In this document: in pieces, positions 11,285-18,400 of the stretch
How positions within the stretch are numbered: position 1 is the first letter of the stretch
Layout of the letters: each line of letters starts with the position of its first letter
Assembly: GCF_002386445.1 (NCBI RefSeq)
Contig: NZ_DGIR01000009.1
Coordinates: 62,001 to 126,000, forward strand
Reading direction: 5' to 3'
From: Pseudomonas sp. UBA4617
GTDB taxonomy: Bacteria; Pseudomonadota; Gammaproteobacteria; Pseudomonadales; Pseudomonadaceae
Length of the DNA stretch: 64,000 nt
Translations under genes and position numbers: made by a program
Notes under the pieces: model-generated
Seen by the model: only the letters and a program-made list of their open reading frames with translations
Database searches by the model: none
Told to the model about the DNA's origin: nothing

Positions 11285-11902
11285 ATGACCCCACTGACTC
11301 TACCCTCCGGCTGGAAGCTGTTCGCTGTCCTCGCCGGCCTGACCCTGGCGATGACCGCCGTGGTCCTGGCCAGCCAACCTGACCCCGACGGCCTGCGCAG
11401 CGCCATCCGCGCCACCGCGCGCAGCTCGTTCGCGCTGTTCCTGCTGGCGTTCCTGGCCTCTTCCCTGGTGACGTTGCTGCCAGGCCCCCAGAGCCGCCGC
11501 ATCCTCCAGGAACGGCGCTACCTGGGGCTGGCATTCGCTTTCTCCCACACCGTGCATGGCGTGCTCATCTACCGCTATGCCCAGCAATTCCCCGAGCTGT
11601 TCTGGGCCAACCGCACGGTCACTTCCAGCCTGCCCGGCACCCTTGGCTACCTGTTCCTGCTGCTGCTCACCATCACTTCGTTCAAGGCCCCCATGCGCTT
11701 GCTGGGTGGCCGTGCCTGGCGGGCCCTGCACAGCACCGGCATGTGGGTACTGGCGGCAGTGTTCTGCCTGTCGTTCTACAAACGCATCCCCATGGGGAGC
11801 TGGTACCCGCTGGCGTTCGCCCTGATGTTCAGCGCCATCGCCATGAAACTCACTGCCAAGCTGGCCCGCCAGCAACGTCGTAACGCCCGCGCCTATTCCT
11901 GA
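11285..11902 (+). CDS. Ferric reductase-like / YedZ-type heme membrane protein
   Basis: This 205-residue polytopic protein has about six hydrophobic segments and matches the ferric-reductase transmembrane type. Candidate heme-ligand histidines are H88 and H91 (FSHTVHG) in one helix and H149 (ALHSTGMW) in another. It lacks a flavin or NADPH domain, so it would pass electrons from another donor. The ATG at 11285 was chosen over an upstream one because GGGAG precedes it and the hydrophobic topology begins there. A DoxX gene follows 14 bases later, suggesting an operon. Family membership is fairly clear; the electron donor and acceptor are not. Confidence 0.72.
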   Translation: MTPLTLPSGWKLFAVLAGLTLAMTAVVLASQPDPDGLRSAIRATARSSFALFLLAFLASSLVTLLPGPQSRRILQERRYLGLAFAFSHTVHGVLIYRYAQQFPELFWANRTVTSSLPGTLGYLFLLLLTITSFKAPMRLLGGRAWRALHSTGMWVLAAVFCLSFYKRIPMGSWYPLAFALMFSAIAMKLTAKLARQQRRNARAYS

Positions 11903-11916
11903 GGAGAAAACACAGC

Positions 11917-12405
11917 ATGAACACGCTGACGCGTACCCTGAGCACCTTTGACCGTTTTGGCACCTGGAGCGCCGACCTGCCGTTGCGGCTGTTCCTGGCC
12001 TGGGAGTTTTTCGAGTCCGGCTGGGAGAAGTTCAATGGCAGCAACTGGTTCGCTGACTTGCAAGCCAGTTTCCCGTTCCCCTTCAACCTGCTGCCGGCGG
12101 AGTTGAACTGGCAGCTGTCGATGTGGGCAGAGCTGATCCTGCCGTTGCTGCTGTTGCTGGGCCTGGGTACCCGGCTGGCAGCAGCAGGGCTGATGGTGGT
12201 CACCGTGGTGGCGATCGTCGCGGTGCATTGGCCGGCGCACTGGTCGAGCCTGGCCGAGCTGGCCCAGGGTTATGTCATTACCGACCAGGGTTTCGGCAAC
12301 TTCAAGTTGCCGCTGATCTACCTGGTGGCGCTGCTGCCGCTGCTGCTCAAGGGAGCTGGGCGCTTGAGCCTGGACCATTGGCTCAGGGTGCGGTGCTGCA
12401 AGTAG
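11917..12405 (+). CDS. DoxX-family membrane protein
   Basis: This 162-residue protein has four predicted transmembrane helices and a DoxX-type start ([19 protein letters not shown]). AGGAG stands nine bases before the start. DoxX proteins commonly occur in operons with DUF692 and DUF2063 proteins in bufferin clusters, where a redox or membrane role is suspected. Here the gene is convergent with the bufferin operon rather than inside it, and is co-directional with a heme-type membrane protein. Its role in metal-RiPP handling is inferred from this association. Confidence 0.8.
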   Translation: MNTLTRTLSTFDRFGTWSADLPLRLFLAWEFFESGWEKFNGSNWFADLQASFPFPFNLLPAELNWQLSMWAELILPLLLLLGLGTRLAAAGLMVVTVVAIVAVHWPAHWSSLAELAQGYVITDQGFGNFKLPLIYLVALLPLLLKGAGRLSLDHWLRVRCCK

Positions 12406-12410
12406 ATACT

Positions 12411-12435
12411 GTTGGGGCTGCGCAGCAGCCCCAAC
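12411..12435. terminator. Bidirectional terminator between DoxX and bufC
   Basis: GTTGGGGCTGC-GCA-GCAGCCCCAAC is a perfect 11-bp stem with a 3-nt loop located between two convergent stop codons. Confidence 0.75.
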
Positions 12436-12443
12436 ACCTCGCG

Positions 12444-13142
12444 TCAAACTGTACCGATGATGATTCCCTGCTCGCGCAGCCCTTCCAGCAATGCCAACCC
12501 TTGCATCACATCGGCGTCCAACGCCTCCAGCCGCGCCCGCCCAGTGCCCTGCTCCAGCGCCAGTAATCGGTACGCCAGCGGCGTCAAGCGAGCGAAGCGC
12601 ACCTGCAACCCGGCATCGCGATAAACCAGCAACAAGGTCGCTGTCGCAGGTGCAGCCTGCGGCTGGTAATCCGCCCCGATCCGCTCCACCGGCCACCGAT
12701 AGGCCAATACCCGAGCCACACAAGACAGCAGCGGCTCCCCGTCCAGCAGATTGCCCAGCGGGTCATGCGGCGGGTCCTCGGCATCGCTCAGGTACAGCTG
12801 CGCCTCGATCCACTCGTAGTGCGCCAGCTCCAGTTGCCAGGGAGCATCCGGCGGCACGCCCTGCAGGTAGTCGACGAACGCCCCGGCTATTTCGGTGAAC
12901 AGTGGCGTCTGGCTGCGGTAGTTGGCGTAGAAATCATGTACGCGAGCATGCCAGCGCTGTTCGCCCAGCGCCTGGCGCATGACCGGGAAGCTGCCGGCCA
13001 GCAAGCCTTCGATGGCGCCATAGAACAACTCCCGGTACACCTTGAGCCGCCGTGCCTCCACGCCAGCCGGTGGTGCATGGCGCTGCGGGTCGCGCAGGTG
13101 GCGGGCCAGGGCGTATTGCTGTTGACGCAAGGTCTCATCCAT
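12444..13142 (-). CDS. bufC: DUF2063 partner protein of the MNIO enzyme
   Basis: This 232-residue protein has the DUF2063 N-terminal helical domain (residues about 5-95; [34 protein letters not shown]) and a C-terminal winged-helix-like part, as in HvfC/MbnC/BufC proteins. Such proteins bind the leader region of the precursor peptide and present it to the DUF692 enzyme. The ATG at 13142 overlaps the bufB stop by eight bases, so the two are translationally coupled. It is the last gene of the leftward bufABC operon and ends at a strong terminator. Confidence 0.87.
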   Translation of the reverse strand: MDETLRQQQYALARHLRDPQRHAPPAGVEARRLKVYRELFYGAIEGLLAGSFPVMRQALGEQRWHARVHDFYANYRSQTPLFTEIAGAFVDYLQGVPPDAPWQLELAHYEWIEAQLYLSDAEDPPHDPLGNLLDGEPLLSCVARVLAYRWPVERIGADYQPQAAPATATLLLVYRDAGLQVRFARLTPLAYRLLALEQGTGRARLEALDADVMQGLALLEGLREQGIIIGTV

Positions 13143-13983
13143 TGGCGTGCCCTCCAGAGGCGTGCTGCAGCTGGCGAATGCGCGCCGTCTCGGCCAGCAG
13201 TTCGGCGAGCGGCGGGTAGTTGAAGTCGCGCTCGAGCACCGTCGGTTGCACGCCAAAACGCGCGCAGGCAATTGCGTACAGCGCCCACACCTCTTCCTTT
13301 ACTGAGGCGCCATGGGTGTCGACCTTGAGGTCGGGCGCCTCGTCGTAGTGGCCGGCCACGTGCATGCCGACCACCCGGGCCTTGGGCAGGCCTGCGAGAA
13401 ACGCCTGGGCCTGGTAACCATGGTTGCAGGCATTGACGAACACATTGTTGACGTCCAGCAACAGGTCGCAGTCAGCCTCGTCGAGCACCGCCCGGATGAA
13501 GTCGAGCTCACTCATGGCCTGGTAGGGCGCGGCATAGTAGCTGATGTTTTCCACGGCTATCCGGCGCCCCAGATGCTCCTGCACCTGGCGAATACGCGTG
13601 GCCACATGGCGCACGGCTTCATCGGTGAATGGCAGGGGCATCAGGTCGTACAGGTGGCCGTCGTCGCTGCAGTAGCTCAGGTGTTCGCTGTACAGGCGCA
13701 CCTGGTAGCGCTCGAGAAAGCGCCGCGTCTGCTCGAGGAACCGCAGGTCCAGCGGTGCGCTGCCGCCCAGCGACAACGACAAGCCATGGCAGGCAATGGC
13801 AAAACGTTCGGCCAGTTGCGCCAGCCCTTTGCCGTAGGCACCGCCCACGGCAATCCAGTTTTCCGGGGCGCATTCGAGAAAGTCCACCACGCCGGCTTCC
13901 AGCGCCAGTAGTTCCGACATCAGGCCGCGGCGCAGGCCTAGCCCCGCTTGCAGAGGGGCGGCGGGTATATGGGTTGGGTACAT
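13135..13983 (-). CDS. bufB: DUF692 multinuclear non-heme iron oxidative enzyme (MNIO)
   Basis: This 282-residue TIM-barrel enzyme of the MbnB/HvfB/BufB family converts peptide cysteines to heterocycles using mixed-valent iron. Conserved metal-site segments are visible: H66 ([11 protein letters not shown]), E100-H101 ([17 protein letters not shown]), E145-N146, D177-N179-N180 (DVNNVFVN), H208 and H212 (HVAGHYDE), D222 and H224 (DTHG), and E251. I used the ATG at 13983, which has GGAGA seven bases upstream. The substrate is almost certainly the EGKCG precursor encoded just upstream. The product (oxazolone-thioamide or thiooxazole) is inferred from homologous systems. Confidence 0.92.
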   Translation of the reverse strand: MYPTHIPAAPLQAGLGLRRGLMSELLALEAGVVDFLECAPENWIAVGGAYGKGLAQLAERFAIACHGLSLSLGGSAPLDLRFLEQTRRFLERYQVRLYSEHLSYCSDDGHLYDLMPLPFTDEAVRHVATRIRQVQEHLGRRIAVENISYYAAPYQAMSELDFIRAVLDEADCDLLLDVNNVFVNACNHGYQAQAFLAGLPKARVVGMHVAGHYDEAPDLKVDTHGASVKEEVWALYAIACARFGVQPTVLERDFNYPPLAELLAETARIRQLQHASGGHANG

Positions 13984-14003
13984 GGAAAGATCTCCAACAG
14001 GCA

Positions 14004-14036
14004 CAACGCCCCGCCTGGCCAGCAGGAGGGGCGTTG
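14004..14036 (-). terminator. Intercistronic hairpin between bufA and bufB (attenuator-like)
   Basis: CAACGCCCC (14004-14012) pairs perfectly with GGGGCGTTG (14028-14036), with further pairing inside the 15-nt loop. It lies in the 75-bp gap between bufA and bufB and lacks a U-tract. It could partly stop transcription or protect bufA mRNA, giving more precursor than enzyme. Confidence 0.5.
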
Positions 14037-14058
14037 CGCTTACAGGTGGGTCAACGGC

Positions 14059-14550
14059 TCAGGGCTTGCCGGTCAAGTGGCTGAACAGGCCTTCGGGCAT
14101 GCGCTTGCCATTGGCCTGGTAGATCGCCTTGAGGTGGTCGGCAGCTTCCTGTTCGGAAATGTAGCCATCGTGGTTGCGGTCGATCTTGTCAAAGTCGCCG
14201 GCACGCTCCTTGGCGACTGCAACGAACTCGTCACGCGACACCTTGCCGTCGTGGTTGGTATCGGTTCGGGCGAACGACGCATCGCCGCACTTGCCTTCGC
14301 CACATTTGCCCTCGGCGCCGGCCTTGGCACTGGCGCCACACTTGCCCTCACCGCACTTGCCTTCGCCCTGGGTGGCCTTGGCGCTGGCCCCGCACTTGCC
14401 TTCACCACATTTGCCTTCGCCGGCCACCTTGGCCGAAGCCAGCTGGTAACCTTGGGCCAGAGGTTCGACAGCGAATGCGTTGCTGCCAAGTGCCATGCCG
14501 CCGATCAGGGCGGCGCCAAGCAGGCCGAGCGTGCTTCGTACATGTGTCAT
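14059..14550 (-). CDS. bufA: Bufferin-like RiPP precursor with EGKCG repeats and two EF-hands
   Basis: This 163-residue exported precursor has a signal peptide (about 1-27, ending SNAFA). Six EGKCG motifs follow, arranged as three EGKCGEGKCG pairs with cysteines at 48, 53, 66, 71, 83 and 88; these are its only cysteines. EGKCG is the motif modified by MNIO enzymes in HvfA/bufferin metallophores that bind copper. Uniquely for such a compact precursor, the C-terminal half has two EF-hand loops (D97-E108, D124-E135) of the DxNxDG type. The ATG at 14550 has GGAG nine bases upstream. Its likely role is periplasmic metal sequestration; calcium binding by the EF-hands is inferred from motif only. 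Confidence 0.9.
   Translation of the reverse strand: MTHVRSTLGLLGAALIGGMALGSNAFAVEPLAQGYQLASAKVAGEGKCGEGKCGASAKATQGEGKCGEGKCGASAKAGAEGKCGEGKCGDASFARTDTNHDGKVSRDEFVAVAKERAGDFDKIDRNHDGYISEQEAADHLKAIYQANGKRMPEGLFSHLTGKP
14284..14418 (-). repeat. Tandem EGKCG coding repeat in bufA
   Basis: An 18-residue (54-bp) unit GEGKCGEGKCGASAKA.. is repeated twice, with a third partial copy (residues about 45-89 of the precursor). The number of Cys motifs could vary between strains by repeat slippage. Confidence 0.85.
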
Positions 14551-14609
14551 GGTGATGCTCCACTGTGGTTGGGATGTGGAGCCATTAGGCCGTTGCGATT
14601 TGTCGGGGA

Positions 14610-14637
14610 TGTATCGCAGAAGGCGCGGTTTTGTATG
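14610..14637 (-). promoter_or_regulatory. Proximal NATACA half-sites upstream of bufA
   Basis: Read toward bufA, CATACA (14637-14632) and GATACA (14615-14610) start 22 bases apart, about two helical turns. The first continues as ATACAAAACC (14636-14627), a 10-base identity with site A at 8952-8961. They lie 60-87 bases upstream of the bufA ATG. Confidence 0.4.
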
Positions 14638-14660
14638 AAAACCGCTCAGCAGCGTGGCCA

Positions 14661-14676
14661 TATACAGTCAGATACA
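14661..14676. promoter_or_regulatory. NATACA tandem element upstream of bufA (site B)
   Basis: TATACA (14661-14666), four bases, GATACA (14671-14676), followed by AACC, gives a 10-bp-period direct repeat matching sites A and C. It lies 111-126 bases upstream of the bufA ATG and reads away from bufA. Control by the 9026 response regulator is a hypothesis. Confidence 0.48.
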
Positions 14677-14691
14677 AACCAGGCTGCAAGC

Positions 14692-14713
14692 GGCCCCGGC
14701 GGGCGCCGGGGCC
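14692..14713 (-). terminator. Terminator hairpin after DUF4174 gene
   Basis: GGCCCCGGCG-GG-CGCCGGGGCC is a perfect GC-rich hairpin located eight bases downstream of the DUF4174 stop codon. It separates that gene from the bufA promoter region. Confidence 0.65.
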
Positions 14714-14720
14714 GAGCCAC

Positions 14721-15272
14721 TCAGTCTTCCAGCGGCTTGGGCGGCGCAGCCGGTTTGGCTGGCTTGGCCGGCTTGCTGTCCTTGGCCTTGGTTTCCGGCG
14801 CCGCGGCCACAGGCTCGGGTGCCGTGAGCGCTTTTTCGCTGGCGGGCAGCTCATCGACCGCCTTGAAGATCGTCTGTGGGTCGATAGGCTCGCCGCTGTC
14901 GTCATCCTTGAGCACATGCCGTTCGCCGTCCTTGCCCACCAGGATCACCTTGGTACCCTTGCTCGCGCCAAGTTTCAGTTCCCGGATCAGGGCCATGGTG
15001 GTCTGCTGTTCGAGGTTCTTGTCCTCACGCTTGCCCATCATGCTGGCGACGCTGTACAGCACCAGGCTGCGTTCCTTGAACGCTGCCTGGGTGGCCGGGT
15101 CCTTCAACGCCTCGTTCAACCCGCGCAGGGTCGGGTCGGCGCTGCTCGGGGCGATAACCACCAATGGCCTGGCCTTGCCCAGTTCCTTGGCCAATGGCGC
15201 ATCGCTGTCTGCGGCGAACAGCGGGCCGGCAACTGCAAGCAAGGTGGCGAGGGTCAGTGACCGAACGAGCAT
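14721..15272 (-). CDS. Exported DUF4174-type protein
   Basis: This 183-residue protein has a signal peptide (ending PLFAA, about residue 21) and a thioredoxin-like-fold DUF4174 domain (about 33-135; RPLVVIAPSSADPTL, KGTKVILVGKDGERH). A Pro/Ala/Lys-rich tail (about 145-183) follows, likely disordered and possibly contacting cell wall or membrane. The ATG at 15272 has AGGAG six bases upstream; an ATG two codons earlier abuts that site and is less likely. It is transcribed in the same direction as bufA but separated by a terminator. Function is unknown to me. Confidence 0.72.
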   Translation of the reverse strand: MLVRSLTLATLLAVAGPLFAADSDAPLAKELGKARPLVVIAPSSADPTLRGLNEALKDPATQAAFKERSLVLYSVASMMGKREDKNLEQQTTMALIRELKLGASKGTKVILVGKDGERHVLKDDDSGEPIDPQTIFKAVDELPASEKALTAPEPVAAAPETKAKDSKPAKPAKPAAPPKPLED

Positions 15273-15454
15273 GTGCATCTCCTTATTCTCTCGATTAACC
15301 AAAGACTTCAGATCATGGAGAAAGATCCTACGTGCGAGCCTAAACCAACCAGCACGATCACAGCACCGGCAGAAGGTAACCCGGCATTTCCTTGACGGTG
15401 CGCCGCCCCCCGGAAAATACCAGTGCCCGAAGTTGAGCATAGCCCACCGATGCC

Positions 15455-18400
15455 TCATTGCCCTGCCATCCGCGGCTCTGGAGCGGCCTCCAGGGCCTCC
15501 CGGGTAAGCGCCAGCAGCAGTGCATGGCGTGCTTGCTCACGCTCGCGTTGCAAGGTCGCGTATTGAGCCATGTACTCGGCTTCCGGCATGCTGTCGGCAG
15601 CCTCCATCAACCGGTTGGAGCGCTCCTGGTAAGGCGCATTGAACGCCTCCAGGCGCTCGGCATGGTTCCTGAGCAGATGCTCTTCCCAGAATTCACGTGC
15701 CACCAGCGATGCGGCAAGGTGCTCTGTGGTTTCGGCCTCCTCGACCCGCACCCGCGCCTGTTCCAGGCGCTGCGCAGTCACGCCGCCAACCTCGGCGAAC
15801 AGCATGTCGCCCGGCTGTGCCGGCAAGTCCAGGCTGTCGCGCAGGCCAATACGGTAGGCAAGCCCCACTTCGATTTCGTCCGGGTCCGCCCCATCGGCCC
15901 GCCTCGCCTGGATGTCCTCGAGGGCAATGCGGTCCACCTCGTCCAGGCGCCACAAACGCCGCCCCAGTTGCAGCAATGCGGCCTCTTGATTCCCTCCCGC
16001 CGCATCCACCCGTGCTCGCCAGACCAGCATATGCAGTTCCAGGTTGCTGAAGCACAACGTGACGCTGTCTTGGCACGTGAGCGTCTCGGCCGCGCGCCTG
16101 AACAGTTCTTCGCGCAACGAGCTGTAGTCGCGCATGGCAATCAGCATGCCGAACACCCGGTTCGCCAGGGCCTGGCGATGCGTACGGAAATCCGCGGTTT
16201 CCTGCAACCTGCGCAGCAGGTTGAAGAAATCCGCGGCGCCTGGCTCAGTCACCAGTTCGTCCCAGGCTGAAGACTGTTCAGGTCGCAGGGCACTATCGGC
16301 GGCATCCAGCCAACGCAGGCGGACCGAAGCCGCTGGGGCGATCACCTCCTGTTCAAGGGGTATGGCATGCGCCTGCATGAAGAGCTGCAGCCGCTGGGCA
16401 GTTTCGGCAGTCAGCGGGTTACCTTCGAGCAATACGGTGCTGCTGACCCAGGCCGGTGAGCGATAGAAGCGCCGCGGCAATTCGGTGATCTGGTTGCCGC
16501 GCAGATCGGCGATTACCAGTTCCAGGCGGTCCAGCAATGCCGGGGGGAATTCGCTGATGCCAGTATTGCGCATGTGCAGCCGGGCCAGGCGGTCGAGGCG
16601 GTACAGCGGGAAAGCGCGGCCCAGTGGGTTGTACGACAGATTGACGTATTCCAGCGCCTCGCAGTTGGCAAGCGTCATGGCCTGCGAGGCATCCAGCACA
16701 ATGTTGTTGCCGAACAGGTCCAGCTCGCGCAAGTGCGCCAGGCGCTGCAGGTCTGGCGGAACCCGGGTCAGCTCGTTACCGGAGAGTTCGAGCACCTGCA
16801 GGCGTGGGAAAGCACGCAAGAACCCTGGGGAGAATTCGCGTAGCCCCAGGCCCATCATCGACAGCTCGTGCACGTGGCCGAAGCTGACCTGTTCCGGCAA
16901 CTCCGGCAACCTTTGCAGGGTCACTGCCCACAGGCTCAGGCGATACCCCGAGGGCAGGCCTTCCACCCCGGCCGTGCGAATAGCGCTGCGTTGCCAGCAA
17001 TTGACCAGCGTATCGCGCAGGTAGCGGCGTTCTCCGCGTTCCAGGGTACTCGTGCCCATCTGGATCCAGGCGTGCAGATGGGTCTGCAGCGTTTCCAGTT
17101 CACGCATGAGGCTGGCCACTTCATCCTCGGGACGGCGCCCAGCCTGATGTGCGTCGTTGATCCAGGCAAGCACCTGCGCGTCGGTATACGAAGGGTAGAT
17201 CGCACGCAACGAGGCGAACACCCCCTGCGGCCTGGCACGCCGCCCCGAACCCTCGCCGCGTCCACTCAGCGGGTAGCCAATGCGCCCGTCCGGCAGCCGC
17301 CGGGGTGGGCGGAACCAGCTGGCCGGTTCGGCGTGGCCCAACAGACGGCGTATCAGCGCCCGTTGCTGCAAGGCCTGGCGCCCGACCAGCACGCGCAGGT
17401 TATGGGCGAAGGGGGCCCCCACGCCCAATGCAGCCTGCTGGCTCTCATCGTACGCAGCAGCGATCACCGCAAACAGTTCACCTGGCTCTCCGAGCACGCC
17501 ATGTGCGCCGTGTAGCTGGAACTGGCCGTGCAGATGGACCAGGTCGAAACAGCCCTCGCACTGCTCGCTGCCCGCCAGCATTGGCCCGTCGAGCGCCCCT
17601 TCGAACAACCGCCAGCGAACGCTGCGGGCCAGCCCTGGCAGTTGCTCGCTCAAGCCCAGCACGGCCCTGGCCAGATCAGCCCCCTGTGGCGTGTCCAGAA
17701 AAAGCCCTTCGTACACCCGTATCACCCGTACTTCCAGCGCGGCTTCCCGGGCTGCGGCGGCGAGGTTCAGCGACACCCGCCCGGTGTCGCGCAGCCGTTG
17801 CCGGTCAGCCGGCCGCGCATCACGCAGCAAGGCGGCGGCTTGCCGGTCATGCAGCCCCGGGAACAACCGGCGCAAGGTCGCGACATCCTGCCCTTGGCTG
17901 CCCTGCTCTGCGACGTATACGCGCTCGAACAACGCCCGTCGCCGGGCCCAGGCCAGCTCGGCCAGCGCCTGGTCAGTGAGCCCCACCGCGCCTGGCAACC
18001 TGCGGGCATGTTCCAGCACGGCAGTATCGATGACCTGCACACCACCGCGCAGTTGGCTGACCAGCTGGCGGATGCGCCGGTCCAGGTTGAAGCGCATGGC
18101 GCTGTCGCGCATGCCTGCACCGGGGGCATGACCATGCACATGCAGGCCGCGAAGTTGTGCACTGTCCAGGGCATGGGTCGCCATGAAGAGCCCCACATCA
18201 TCGTCATCGAGCCTGGCAAATTCGCCCCCCAGGCGACGTAGCAGATAACCTTGGCCGTCCCACTGCGCGGGCTGTTCGCACCACAGCCGCCAGGCACCGG
18301 CACCATTGTGCTGCAGACGCGGTGCATGGCCGGCCCGCGCCCGCAGGCGCCACTGCCCCGGTAGCCGGTCCGCGACGACCGCGTAATGATGACCGTTCAT

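Noticed and set aside
14284..14418. Tandem DNA repeat resembling a short CRISPR-like array
   Set aside because: The repeats are in frame and encode EGKCG units of a signal-peptide protein; there are no unique spacers or cas genes.
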